Source: Candidatus Mycobacterium wuenschmannii (lineage in GTDB: Bacteria > Actinomycetota > Actinomycetes > Mycobacteriales > Mycobacteriaceae). Taken from it: DNA of 64,000 bases. Of this stretch, positions 9,374 to 17,612 are shown one piece after another. The DNA lies in contig NZ_CP126981.1 in NCBI RefSeq assembly GCF_030252325.1, forward strand, positions 3,534,001-3,598,000, written 5' to 3'. Within the stretch, counting starts at the first letter, position 1. Each line of letters begins with the position of its first letter. Made by a program: the position numbers and the translations under genes. Under the pieces are notes generated by a model. That model saw nothing but the letters and a program-made list of their open reading frames with translations, was not told where the DNA came from and made no database searches.

Positions 9374-10150
9374 ATGACACTCGCTCACTGCCCGGCGCCG
9401 ACGACGGCCGAACGGATTCGCAGCACCTGCATCCGTGCCGGTGGCGCGCTGCTCGCAGTCGAAAGCGCCGAGCCGCTCACCACGCCCCTGCATCACCTGC
9501 TCGCCGACGGATCCTTCGCCGTCGCCGTGCCCGTCGACAGCGATGCCGACGGCGTGCAGGCCGTATTGGAGCTGGCCGACTATGCGCCGCTCCCGCTGCG
9601 CGAGCCGGTCCGCTCGCTCGTCTGGATCCGGGGCCGACTGCACCTGGTGCCGTCAGCGGAGGTCCGCGCGATGCTCGACCTGATCGCCACCGAGCGGCCG
9701 CACCCCGCGCTGCTGCAGGTCCGGACGCCGGAGTCGGGCCCGGTCGCCGAGGGCGACACCCAGTACCTGCTGGCCCGGCTCGAGATCGAGTCGGTCGTGG
9801 TCACCGACGCGACCGGCGCCGAAGCCGTCGACTCCGCGGCGCTGCTGGCCGCCCGTCCGGACCCGTTCTGCGCGTTCGAATCCTGCTGGATCCGCCACCT
9901 CGACACCGCGCACCGTGACGTGGTCGCACGGTTGGCCTCCCGGCTGCCGGCCCGGCTGCGGCGCGGTGACGTCCGTCCGCTCGGCATCGACCGCTACGGC
10001 ATGCGGCTACGGGTGGAGAGCGCCGAGGGCGATCGCGACATCCGGCTGCCGTTCAGCACCCCGGTCGACGACGTGATCGGGCTGGGCAAGGCCATCCGCG
10101 TGCTGCTGGGTTGCCCCTTCGTCAACGGTCTGCGCGCGCGCCGGGACTGA
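9374..10150 (+). CDS. DUF2470-type haem/iron-associated protein (Rv3839-like)
   Basis: A 258-residue soluble protein of the DUF2470 kind, related to the C-terminal domains of haem-utilisation and pyridoxamine-oxidase-like proteins. Visible landmarks are the FESCWIRHLDTAHRD segment around residues 170-185 and the DRYGMRLRV...RLPFSTPVDD region near the end. The IdeR box just upstream predicts induction when iron is scarce. It lies between pheA and the membrane-protease gene, as Rv3839 does. Function is unproven; iron or haem handling is an inference from regulation. Confidence 0.85.
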   Translation: MTLAHCPAPTTAERIRSTCIRAGGALLAVESAEPLTTPLHHLLADGSFAVAVPVDSDADGVQAVLELADYAPLPLREPVRSLVWIRGRLHLVPSAEVRAMLDLIATERPHPALLQVRTPESGPVAEGDTQYLLARLEIESVVVTDATGAEAVDSAALLAARPDPFCAFESCWIRHLDTAHRDVVARLASRLPARLRRGDVRPLGIDRYGMRLRVESAEGDRDIRLPFSTPVDDVIGLGKAIRVLLGCPFVNGLRARRD

Positions 10151-10182
10151 AAGTCCTTGGCCCCGGCGGTTACCGTGTCGGG

Positions 10183-10941
10183 GTGGTTGCGCCCCTCAGC
10201 GACAGCGAACGCAGGCCACTGCGCATCGAGATCGCGATCGTGCTGTGCGTGACATTCGGCCTCAGCGCCGTCACCGCGGCGCTGCAGCTGGCGGACTCGG
10301 TCCTGCGCGGCCTGAGCTCGCAGAAAATCCCGCTCAACCCGAAGCGGTCCTACTTCGACCTGATCGACCTGGGCCTCAATGCGTCGATCGTCGTGCAGTT
10401 GCTCTCCTGGGGTGCGCTCGCGCTATACCTGTTGTGGCGCAACGGTTCAGCGCCCGCCGTGATAGGGCTGGCTCGGTTTCGCTGGCGGCCAGATCTGCTC
10501 GGCGGGGTGGGTCTGGCCGCGCTGATCGGGTTGCCCGGGCTGGGCCTCTATCTCGTCGCGCGAGCCCTGCACATGAACGCGTCGGTGATCCCGTCCGGCC
10601 TGGGCGACACCTGGTGGCGGGTGCCGATGCTGGTGCTCACCGCGTTCGCCGACGGCTGGGCCGAAGAGGTGATCGTCGTCGGCTATCTGCTCACCCGGCT
10701 GGGCCAACTTGGCGTCGGGTCGCGGGCGGCGCTGCTGTGGTCGAGTCTGCTGCGCGGCGCGTACCACCTCTATCAGGGGTTCGGGGCGGGCCTGGGAAAC
10801 GTGGTGATGGGTTTGGTGTTCGGCTACGCCTGGCGGCGCACCGGCCGGTTGTGGCCGCTGGTGATCGCGCACGGCCTGATCGACACCGTCGCGTTCGTCG
10901 GGTACGCGCTGCTGGCCGGGCATCTGCGATGGCTGCACTGA
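10183..10941 (+). CDS. CPBP-family intramembrane protein
   Basis: A 252-residue protein with about seven membrane segments. The CPBP/Abi signature is present as an EE pair in a membrane segment (WAEEVIVVGYLL), a His in LRGAYHLYQG and a further His in HGLIDT. The usual Arg of EExxxR is absent here. The family includes CAAX-type prenyl endopeptidases and scaffold-like members. The start is the GTG at 10183: TACCGT at 10171-10176 is a -10 box six bases upstream, giving a leaderless transcript. The next gene starts one base after the stop. Confidence 0.88.
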   Translation: MVAPLSDSERRPLRIEIAIVLCVTFGLSAVTAALQLADSVLRGLSSQKIPLNPKRSYFDLIDLGLNASIVVQLLSWGALALYLLWRNGSAPAVIGLARFRWRPDLLGGVGLAALIGLPGLGLYLVARALHMNASVIPSGLGDTWWRVPMLVLTAFADGWAEEVIVVGYLLTRLGQLGVGSRAALLWSSLLRGAYHLYQGFGAGLGNVVMGLVFGYAWRRTGRLWPLVIAHGLIDTVAFVGYALLAGHLRWLH

Positions 10942-10942
10942 C

Positions 10943-12007
10943 GTGGACGAACCGCGAAGACGACCCCCTCCCCCGGGCATCCCGCCGCCCCGGCCGGTGG
11001 CACCGAACCGCCGCGGTATCCGTCGATCCACCGCACCGCGCCCGAAAAGGGCTTGGCTGCAGGTCATTTCGCTGAGCCTGGTGATCGCCGTGCTGCTGGG
11101 CAGCGCCGCGGCCCTGGGCGGCGCCCTGTGGCTGGAGACCGCGCTGCACCGGCAGACGGTGTTGAAGGATTACCCGGACCGGCCCGCCGGCGGACACGGC
11201 AGCACCTGGTTGCTGGTCGGCTCCGACAGCCGGCAGGGGCTGACCGTCGAACAGCAGGAGGCCCTGGCGACCGGAGGCGACACCGGCAACGGCCGGACCG
11301 ACACGATCCTGGTGGTGCACGTGCCGGAGTTCGGGTCGAGCACACGGGTGACGATGGTCTCGATTCCGCGCGACTCGTACGTGCCGATCCCCGGCTACGG
11401 CCGCGACAAGATCAATGCCGCGTTCGCGATGGGCGGCGCAGCGCTGCTGGCGGAGACGGTGGAGCAGGCCACCGGGCTGCGGATCGACCACTACGCGGAG
11501 ATCGGCTTCGGCGGGTTCGCCGGCCTGGTCGACGGCCTCGGCGGGGTCACCGTCTGCCCGACGGCACCGATCGACGATCCGCTGGCCGGTATCAATCTGC
11601 CCGCCGGCTGTCAGCAGCTGGCCGGCCGCGACGCGCTCGGCTACGTCCGCAGCCGGGCCACCCCGCGCGCCGACCTGGATCGGATGATCGATCAACGGCA
11701 GTTCATGTCGTCGTTGCTGCATCGCGCGACGAGCCCGGCCATCTGGCTCAACCCCTGGCGGTGGTACGCCGTGCCGCACGCCGCCGTCGAGGCGCTGACG
11801 GTCGACCACGGCGACCACGTCTGGGACCTGGCCCGGTTGGCGTGGTCGCTGCACGGCGCGACCACCGAAATGACCGTTCCCATCGGGGAATTCACCAGTA
11901 CCGACTCCGGCTCGGTAGTGGTGTGGGATCACCAGAAGGCCGCCGCGCTGTTCGACGCGATGGCCGCCGATCAGCCGGTGCCGGCTACCGTGGGCGAACA
12001 GCCCTGA
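10943..12007 (+). CDS. LytR-CpsA-Psr (LCP) family glycopolymer ligase (Rv3840-like)
   Basis: A 354-residue membrane-anchored LCP protein. A Pro/Arg-rich cytoplasmic tail (residues 1-38) precedes one membrane helix (about 40-65) and the exported LCP domain with LLVGSDSR, RTDTILVVHVP, VSIPRDSYV and DKINAAFAMGG, which carry the conserved Arg and Asp residues for pyrophosphate and metal binding. Family members attach arabinogalactan or similar polymers to peptidoglycan. GTG at 10943 follows the CPBP stop by one base, so the two are one operon. Confidence 0.92.
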   Translation: MDEPRRRPPPPGIPPPRPVAPNRRGIRRSTAPRPKRAWLQVISLSLVIAVLLGSAAALGGALWLETALHRQTVLKDYPDRPAGGHGSTWLLVGSDSRQGLTVEQQEALATGGDTGNGRTDTILVVHVPEFGSSTRVTMVSIPRDSYVPIPGYGRDKINAAFAMGGAALLAETVEQATGLRIDHYAEIGFGGFAGLVDGLGGVTVCPTAPIDDPLAGINLPAGCQQLAGRDALGYVRSRATPRADLDRMIDQRQFMSSLLHRATSPAIWLNPWRWYAVPHAAVEALTVDHGDHVWDLARLAWSLHGATTEMTVPIGEFTSTDSGSVVVWDHQKAAALFDAMAADQPVPATVGEQP

Positions 12008-12021
12008 ACGGCGTTGCGCCG

Positions 12022-12064
12022 CAGGTAAACCTAGCCTTCGTTTAGTTAGGCGACGCTCGCCTCA
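12022..12064 (+). promoter_or_regulatory. Candidate tandem IdeR boxes upstream of bfrB
   Basis: The stretch contains several half-sites of the iron box in series: CAGGTAAACCTAGCC, then TTTAGTTAGGCGACG and CTCGCCTCA. In M. tuberculosis IdeR-Fe activates bfrB from tandem boxes placed well upstream of the start; the distance here (about 55-95 bases before the ATG) is compatible. The match is weaker than the box at 9324. Confidence 0.6.
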
Positions 12065-12104
12065 GTGAGTATTACCTTGGGTGACAAGGCATTTCATGCT
12101 CGTC

Positions 12105-12110
12105 TAACGT
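12105..12110 (+). promoter_or_regulatory. -10 box of bfrB
   Basis: TAACGT matches TANNNT and ends seven bases before the ATG at 12118, the spacing of a leaderless transcript. It argues for the ATG over the GTG at 12109. Confidence 0.5.
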
Positions 12111-12117
12111 GGCCGAC

Positions 12118-12666
12118 ATGAACGACCACGACACCCACAAGACCAAGTTTCACGCCCTGCTGCACGAGCAGGTCTTCCACGAGTTCACCAATGCCCAGCA
12201 ATACATCGCGATCGCGGTGTATTTCGACGGCGCCGACCTCCCGCGGCTCGCCAGGCACTTCTACGCGCAGGCCGTCGAGGAACGCAACCACGCGATGATG
12301 CTGGTGCAGTACCTACTGGATCGTGATGTGCGCGTGGAGATTCCGGGCGTCGACGGCGTGCGTAACTCCTTCGAGACCCCGCGCGAGGCACTGGCGCTGG
12401 CACTCGATCAGGAGCGGGTGGTGACCGAGCAGGTGAGCCGGTTGGCGGCGGTGGCCCGTGACGAGGGCGACTACCTCGGCGAGCAGTTCATGCAGTGGTT
12501 CCTCAGGGAGCAGGTCGAGGAGGTCGCTCTGATGACCACGCTGGTCCGCGTCGCCGACCGGGCCGGGGCCAACCTGTTCGACCTGGAGAACTTCGTCGCC
12601 CGCGAGATCGACCCGCAACAGGGTTCGGGCGATGCACCCGCCGCGGCCGGGGGCCGGCTCGGCTAG
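12118..12666 (+). CDS. bfrB: Ferritin BfrB
   Basis: A 182-residue non-haem ferritin that stores iron as a 24-subunit shell. Ferroxidase-centre features are visible: EFTNAQQYIAIAVYFDG in helix A, AVEERNHAMMLVQYLLDRD in helix B and EQFMQWFLREQVEEV in helix D. The length fits M. tuberculosis BfrB (181) and the core is nearly collinear with it. The ATG at 12118 is preferred because of the -10 box seven bases upstream. IdeR-like boxes further upstream predict activation under iron sufficiency. Convergent with glpQ1, ends overlapping by four bases. Confidence 0.96.
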   Translation: MNDHDTHKTKFHALLHEQVFHEFTNAQQYIAIAVYFDGADLPRLARHFYAQAVEERNHAMMLVQYLLDRDVRVEIPGVDGVRNSFETPREALALALDQERVVTEQVSRLAAVARDEGDYLGEQFMQWFLREQVEEVALMTTLVRVADRAGANLFDLENFVAREIDPQQGSGDAPAAAGGRLG

Positions 12667-13487
12667 TGCGGGTCGGCGCCGGTGAGGCCGTCTTCCAGCC
12701 AGGCTTTCGCGCGGCCCGGGTAGTTGGTGGCCAACCAGGCCACCCCGATGTCGCGGCAGAAGCTGACGTCGTCGTAGTCGTCGACCGTCCAGCAGTACAG
12801 CGCGCGGCCCTGGGCCGCCGCGCGGTCGACGAGTTCGGGGTGCTCGCGCAGCGTGCCGATCGACGGCCCCACCGCGGTCGCGCCGATCGTGCTGGGCGCG
12901 CTGCTGCCGAGGTATCGGTGGCTGCGTCCGAGCAACACCGTCGGCAATAGCGGCGCCGCGCGCCGCACCCGCCACAGCGCCGCCGACGAGAACGACATCA
13001 CCACCGCCCGCGACCTGTCGGCCGACGCGGGCGATGCGATCCCGTAGCGATGCAGCAGCGCCAGCACCTTGCTCTCGACCAACGCGCCGTAGCGGACCGG
13101 ATGCTTGGTCTCGATGAACAGCTTGACCGGCCGCTTCCAGTCGAGCACCAGTGCGACGAGCGCGTCCAGGGTCAGCAACCCGGTGTCGCCGTGGGTGCCG
13201 TCGGCACGCCAACTGCCGTGCCAGGCACCGAATTCCAGCTCACGAAGCTGCGCCAGGGTCATCATGCTGACCAGGCCGGCGCCGGTTGATGTCCGGTCGA
13301 GTTTGCGGTCGTGTACGCAGACCAGGTGCCCGTCGCGGGTGAGCCGGACGTCGCACTCGACACCGTCGGCCCCTTCGCGCAGTGCGAGATCGTAGGCGGC
13401 CAGGGTGTGCTCCGGACGCGACGCCGAGGCCCCGCGGTGGGCGACTACGAACGGATGCCGGGCGACCACTTCCTCGGCATGCGGCAT
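12663..13487 (-). CDS. glpQ1: Glycerophosphodiester phosphodiesterase GlpQ1
   Basis: A 274-residue enzyme hydrolysing glycerophosphodiesters to glycerol-3-phosphate and alcohol. The TIM-barrel metal and catalytic motifs are present: FVVAHRGASASRPEHT, then GVECDVRLTRDGHLVCVHD. IETKHPVRYG supplies a further acidic ligand. No signal peptide is seen with the ATG at 13487, which gives exactly the length of M. tuberculosis GlpQ1. The gene begins four bases after the stop of the DUF4328-like gene, so the two are probably an operon. Confidence 0.95.
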   Translation of the reverse strand: MPHAEEVVARHPFVVAHRGASASRPEHTLAAYDLALREGADGVECDVRLTRDGHLVCVHDRKLDRTSTGAGLVSMMTLAQLRELEFGAWHGSWRADGTHGDTGLLTLDALVALVLDWKRPVKLFIETKHPVRYGALVESKVLALLHRYGIASPASADRSRAVVMSFSSAALWRVRRAAPLLPTVLLGRSHRYLGSSAPSTIGATAVGPSIGTLREHPELVDRAAAQGRALYCWTVDDYDDVSFCRDIGVAWLATNYPGRAKAWLEDGLTGADPH

Positions 13488-13491
13488 GTCT

Positions 13492-14625
13492 CTATGCTGC
13501 CGGTTCTTCACCCGGCAGCTCAACCGCTGAAGCAGATTCCGTCGTGGGCGCGGGGCCGTCGTGATCGTCGGCGACCACCACCCAGCGATGCGCGGGCCGC
13601 TCGACCGGCTTGCGCTCGAATGCCTCGAACAGCTTCGCCGTGGCGAGCACCGCGGCGAGCGCGACCAGGTAGGCGACGATCATCGCGACGGTGTTGTTGG
13701 CGATGCCCTGCGAGTCCGGCGCGCCGCTGGTGATCGACGCGAACACCGACGTGAGGCTGCTGAGCAACCACATCAGCCACCAGACCCAGATCACCTGGCG
13801 GAACTGGCCGTAGTGGTCTTCGGTCTTGGCCAGCTCGATCACGTAGACCAGCGCCCAGACCGAACCCACCAACGGCACGCAGGAGAACGTCACGCACGCC
13901 GCCATCAAAGCCCAGCTGGCCATGTGTTCGGTCAGTGCAGCGGCCACGGCGAAGGTGACGGCCAGCGCGATGGCGGCCGACGGCGGGAACAGCGTGCCGA
14001 ACCAGAGCGCCCGTCGGCTCCGCGAATCCGTCCGCCCGGCGTGCTCGAACGCAGCGGCTCGGCGGGCGATCAGCCACTGGGTCAGCAGAAACGCGGTGGT
14101 CATGACGGCCGCGACGGCGGCCAGGCTGGCCAGCACGCTGAGCAGCGCCGCCGCGTCGGCCACCAGCCAGTTCAGCAACGTGTTGCGGTTGATCACCAGC
14201 AGCAGGTAACGCAGTGCGTGCACCAGGGCGGCGGCAGCGAGGGCGATGCCCGAGACGAACATCGAGCTGCGGATGGTGTCTGCCGTCGGCGCCTTGCGCA
14301 GGTCGCGCCCGGGCTCGGTGTCCTGATCGACCCGGTCCGCCAGCCCCCAACGCGGGATCGCGAGGTAGCGCGGCGTCGGCCCGAGCGGGCGGCGACGGCG
14401 ACGCGGCGGCGGAGGCGGGCCGGGTCGCACGGCAATCCACCGGTATCCCGGTGGCAGTCGCGGCGCGGTGCGCGGGCCGGCACTCCAACCGGCGTGGGGA
14501 TTCGACGACGGTGGCGCCTCGGTGGCCGACGGCGCCAACAACGTTCCGTTGCAGCGCGGACACCACGAACGCTGCTTGTCGCGGACATTCCAGCGTGTGC
14601 CGCACTGCGAACACACTTGAATCAT
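13492..14625 (-). CDS. DUF4328-like membrane protein with N-terminal zinc ribbon (Rv3843c-like)
   Basis: A 377-residue protein. The first 26 residues form a zinc ribbon (CSQCGTRW...CPRCNG). A Pro/Arg-rich linker with the run PPPPPRRRRRP follows, then five or six membrane segments from about residue 120 to 320 (VSGIALAAAALVHALRYLLL and later). A conserved core with VIWVWWLMWLLSSL is typical of DUF4328. The start ATG has TAGGCT (minus strand, 14632-14637) six bases upstream, a leaderless arrangement. Function unknown; the layout suggests a membrane sensor or scaffold. Confidence 0.85.
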   Translation of the reverse strand: MIQVCSQCGTRWNVRDKQRSWCPRCNGTLLAPSATEAPPSSNPHAGWSAGPRTAPRLPPGYRWIAVRPGPPPPPRRRRRPLGPTPRYLAIPRWGLADRVDQDTEPGRDLRKAPTADTIRSSMFVSGIALAAAALVHALRYLLLVINRNTLLNWLVADAAALLSVLASLAAVAAVMTTAFLLTQWLIARRAAAFEHAGRTDSRSRRALWFGTLFPPSAAIALAVTFAVAAALTEHMASWALMAACVTFSCVPLVGSVWALVYVIELAKTEDHYGQFRQVIWVWWLMWLLSSLTSVFASITSGAPDSQGIANNTVAMIVAYLVALAAVLATAKLFEAFERKPVERPAHRWVVVADDHDGPAPTTESASAVELPGEEPAA

Positions 14626-14657
14626 CAGATCAGCCTAGCCGTGCGCAGGCGCGGAAC

Positions 14658-15002
14658 TCAGATACTTCCCGCGCCGCCGCCGTCGGTGACGACCGGACGA
14701 CCCGCCGCGGCCCAGGCCAGCATGCCACCGTCCACGTTGATCGGCTCGAAGCCGTCGCGGGCCAGGAACTCGGCCACTTTTGCCGAGCGTCCGCCCGCCT
14801 TGCAGACGACGTAGAGCGTGGCCGACCGGTCGATCTCGGCCAACCGGCCCGGCACCTCGCCCATCGGGATGTGCTGGGCGGCGGCGGCGTGGCCGCGTTG
14901 CCATTCATCGTTCTCCCGCACGTCCAGCAACACCGCCGACGGCCCGAACTCCGCGGGCAGATCGGCGACGGTCGTGTGTGCGAAAGGCGGTTCTGAACTC
15001 AC
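14658..15002 (-). CDS. Single-domain rhodanese-like protein
   Basis: A 114-residue rhodanese domain. The active-site loop is CKAGGRS (Cys in VVCKAGGRSAKVA), with the flanking LLDVRENDEWQRGHAAAAQHIPMGEVPGRL typical of the family. It would carry persulphide sulphur on the Cys for sulphur transfer or detoxification. No signal peptide. It lies just upstream of the DUF4328-like gene on the same strand. Confidence 0.92.
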   Translation of the reverse strand: MSSEPPFAHTTVADLPAEFGPSAVLLDVRENDEWQRGHAAAAQHIPMGEVPGRLAEIDRSATLYVVCKAGGRSAKVAEFLARDGFEPINVDGGMLAWAAAGRPVVTDGGGAGSI

Positions 15003-15482
15003 GGTGTCGATCTTGGCACGCGCAGTCGAACGGCGCGATGCCGTGCTTCCAGCTAAAACCCGGTATCCACAGTTTCCACAGGTTTATCCACAGACGGTTT
15101 TGTCCGCCGGGTGGCCATTGCCGCACGTTCTCGGCCCCGCGCCGGCTGTGCGGTTGTGGATAACCCCCGTCGTTAACCAGTTCGTGATCGACAGGCTGGC
15201 CGGGCACTCAGCGAATTCTTAGCCGATCTCACGGTCCGCGAACCCACCCCGTATGGGCGATGTCACAGTGAACGGAGCCGTGTCGCTACCCGGCCGCCCC
15301 ACCGGAGCCGTCCTTATTTGGCACACGGAAAACAACACCTTCAGCAACAATTCGCTGGTCAGCGGGTCGGGATCGGCGCAATTTCGCACCGGATACAGAA
15401 GGGGTTATGATCGCCAACACCGAGATCACTTGTGACTCATCTCACGGGGGAAGTAGTTGGACGAGCAGGCCGGAGCCATCCG
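15003..15482. other. Intergenic region with DnaA-box-like cluster
   Basis: No convincing gene. The part at 15063-15163 holds DnaA-box-like sequences (separate entry). The short open frame at 15253-15435 lacks a ribosome site and recognisable composition. An AT-richer stretch at 15340-15430 may hold a promoter for the small membrane protein or sodA. Confidence 0.6.
15063..15163. promoter_or_regulatory. DnaA-box-like cluster
   Basis: Two perfect TTATCCACA boxes, at 15084-15092 (plus) and 15155-15163 (minus), plus one single-mismatch box at 15063-15071 (GTATCCACA) and a weaker one at 15072-15080 (GTTTCCACA). The first three are in the same orientation and spaced 9-12 bases apart. dnaA and dnaN are not here, so this is not evidently oriC; a DnaA-titration or regulatory site is possible. 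Confidence 0.6.
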
Positions 15483-15641
15483 ATGACGACGCAGCCGTTT
15501 GGACCGCAGTCGGCGAGTTCGCCGTCGCATTGGTACACGACGTCGGCGACGTGCAACCGCTCCTACTTGCTGGCCGGCCTGCGCGCCGCCGTCATCGCCC
15601 TGGTGTTGCTGGCGGTGCTCGCCGTCATCGTTTGGTTCTGA
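15483..15641 (+). CDS. Small single-span membrane protein
   Basis: A 52-residue protein starting MTTQPFGPQ with a single C-terminal hydrophobic helix (LRAAVIALVLLAVLAVIVWF) and no residue after the helix. GGAG lies about 9 bases before the ATG. No family recognised. The soluble N-terminus is Ser/Thr/Gln-rich. It may be a genuine small membrane protein, but the evidence is the helix and ribosome site only. Confidence 0.45.
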   Translation: MTTQPFGPQSASSPSHWYTTSATCNRSYLLAGLRAAVIALVLLAVLAVIVWF

Positions 15642-15795
15642 AGTCATCTAGCCGGGTACTCGCCCGTCGCGTCCGTTCTTGCGGCATGCGCGGCGATGGA
15701 GCAGGGTTGACAACGACAAAGCCCACCCGCCGCAAACAGCCTGCGAACGGCCCGTCAGAGTAGATCCGAAACGATCATCACCAGGAAGGAAACTC

Positions 15796-16419
15796 GTGTC
15801 TGATTACACCTTGCCCGATTTGGATTGGGACTACGGAGCCCTGGAACCCCACATCTCGGGTGCGATCAACGAGCTTCACCACGACAAGCACCACGCCACC
15901 TACGTCAAGGGCGCGAACGACGCCGTCGCCAAGCTGGAAGAGGCGCGCAGCAAGGACGACCACTCGACGATCCTGCTCAACGAGAAGAACCTGGCTTTCA
16001 ACCTGGCCGGCCACGTCAATCACGTCGTGTGGTGGAAGATCTTGTCCCCCAACGGTGGTGACAAGCCGACCGGCGACTTGGCGGCGGCCATCGACGACGC
16101 CTTCGGGTCGTTCGACAAGTTCCGCGCGCAGTTCAGCGCGGTGGCCAACGGCATCCAGGGTTCAGGCTGGGCGGTGCTGGCCTACGACAGCCTGGGCGAC
16201 CGCCTGCTGACGTTCCAGGTCTACGACCACCAGACGAACTTCCCGCTCGGCGTCGTGCCGGTCCTGCTGCTCGACATGTGGGAGCACGCCTTCTACCTGG
16301 ACTACAAGAACGTCAAGGCCGACTACACTAAGGCGTTCTGGAATGTCATCAACTGGGAAGAGGTGCAGAAGCGCTACGCCGAGGCCACCTCGAAGGCGAA
16401 GCACCTGATCGCCAACTGA
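15796..16419 (+). CDS. sodA: Superoxide dismutase (Fe/Mn)
   Basis: A 207-residue enzyme dismutating superoxide. Metal ligands are visible in the [10 protein letters not shown] helix, NHVVWWKIL and [11 protein letters not shown] segments (three His and one Asp). The sequence is collinear with M. tuberculosis SodA, also 207 residues, an iron enzyme exported without a Sec signal. GTG at 15796 is preceded by AGGAAGGA 7 bases away. A perfect hairpin 11 bases downstream of the stop should end the transcript. Confidence 0.97.
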   Translation: MSDYTLPDLDWDYGALEPHISGAINELHHDKHHATYVKGANDAVAKLEEARSKDDHSTILLNEKNLAFNLAGHVNHVVWWKILSPNGGDKPTGDLAAAIDDAFGSFDKFRAQFSAVANGIQGSGWAVLAYDSLGDRLLTFQVYDHQTNFPLGVVPVLLLDMWEHAFYLDYKNVKADYTKAFWNVINWEEVQKRYAEATSKAKHLIAN

Positions 16420-16430
16420 TTTCAGCTCTC

Positions 16431-16467
16431 GTTCGGGGCGTCGCGCGGTTCGCGTGGCGCCCCGAAC
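16431..16467 (+). terminator. Probable sodA terminator hairpin
   Basis: A perfect 10-bp stem (GTTCGGGGCG at 16431-16440 with CGCCCCGAAC at 16458-16467) around a 17-base loop, starting 11 bases after the sodA stop. There is no long U tract, as is common in mycobacteria. Confidence 0.7.
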
Positions 16468-16609
16468 CCCGTTTCGGACCGCCTCTCGCCGATTTGGTCG
16501 CCGTCCGTCAGTCGTGTCCGCTTGCGAGGGGTGCCAGGCTGCCGCATGCTGAGCGGATCGACCCACCGGCGTATCGCGGATACCCGAATCGACTGTGGCG
16601 GAGGGCGAC

Positions 16610-17143
16610 ATGGACGCTGGTGCAGGCCGAGCCATCGAGGTGGCTCCCTTCCATTCCCGTGGTGCCCTGAAAGGCTTTGTCATCTCCGGCCGTTGGCCTG
16701 ATTCGACCAAAGAATGGGCGCAGTTGCTGATGGTCGCCGTGCGGGTGGCCTCGCTGCCCGGATTGCTCAACACCACAACGGTTTTCGGCGTTCGCGAAGA
16801 GCTGCCCGATGCGCCCGCCCCGGGCACGGTCGGACTGGTGCTCGCCGAAGGACCGGTCGTCGGCGAATCCGCCATCCGGCCGGGTTATTTCGCCGACCAT
16901 CAACCACCCGCGTTGCTGATGCTGCATCCGCCGTCGGAGACGACGCCGTCGCTACCGGAGTGCAACGGCGCCGCATCGGGATGCGTGCTGCTGCCGGGTT
17001 TGCCGTACCTGGGCCTCGAGCACCGCGCGGCCTGGGTCGAGGCGGAGGCCGACGGCACCATCACGTCGATGGTCAGCCGGGTCGGCGTCGACCCGATCAG
17101 CCACCCCGACACAGCAATCCTGGCAATGCTGCTTGCCGCATAG
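16610..17143 (+). CDS. Conserved hypothetical protein (Rv3847-like)
   Basis: A 177-residue soluble protein, the same length as M. tuberculosis Rv3847 and in the same place after sodA. GGAGGGC lies eight bases before the ATG at 16610, which decides this start over the GTG at 16595. The sequence has no membrane helix or known catalytic motif; SGRWPDSTKEWAQLLMVAVRVASLPGLL near the N-terminus is the most conserved-looking part. Function unknown. The gene equivalent to Rv3848 is missing between this and espR. Confidence 0.8.
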   Translation: MDAGAGRAIEVAPFHSRGALKGFVISGRWPDSTKEWAQLLMVAVRVASLPGLLNTTTVFGVREELPDAPAPGTVGLVLAEGPVVGESAIRPGYFADHQPPALLMLHPPSETTPSLPECNGAASGCVLLPGLPYLGLEHRAAWVEAEADGTITSMVSRVGVDPISHPDTAILAMLLAA

Positions 17144-17612
17144 TCGTTCCGACACCCGGACGCGTGATGGTGGCCGGTATGGCCGTCTCCTCTAGCGCTC
17201 CGACCGGGTTGACCGACGTTCCGGACGGCTCGTCCAACATGCGCCTAATATCCATCACCTAAATGGCCCTGAAAGCGGGCTCACAGCCGACTCTGCGGCT
17301 GTCTACAGCAAATCCGGTTTGCTTAGTGGTAACCGGCAATGCAGATAGCCACGGCCGCGTTTGTTAAGGGCGCACGTCGGGTCAATAGACCTCGAAGCGA
17401 TGAAAGCTCGAACAATATCCTTAAAATATCATGTGTATACGCTGGACAACAGCACTCAAATAGCCAGCGACTACAGTCCAACCCTGGAAATATCGCCGGT
17501 GTCAATTTTCTCTTAGTTTTGCGCTTGGTTGCGGCGGCAACTCTGGTTACGATAGTCAGCAAATACTTTGAAGCGGTTTTTTCGATCTACCAACCCGGTG
17601 GAGGTCATATAT
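17144..17612. other. Long AT-rich leader region upstream of espR
   Basis: A 469-base gap without a supportable gene; the open frame across 17339-17932 is a shadow with no ribosome site. Composition from about 17380 to 17610 is much more AT-rich than the rest of the window. TACGAT at 17548-17553 is a likely -10 box for espR, giving a 5' leader of about 50 bases. CAGCAAA at 17557-17563 reads TTTGCTG on the minus strand, like reported EspR sites, so autoregulation is possible. Confidence 0.55.

Noticed and set aside
15063..15163. Chromosome origin (oriC)
   Set aside because: No dnaA, dnaN, rpmH or parAB in the window and only about four boxes; kept as a DnaA-box cluster only.
15253..15435. 60-residue frame upstream of sodA
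   Set aside because: No ribosome site, no coding composition and no recognisable product.
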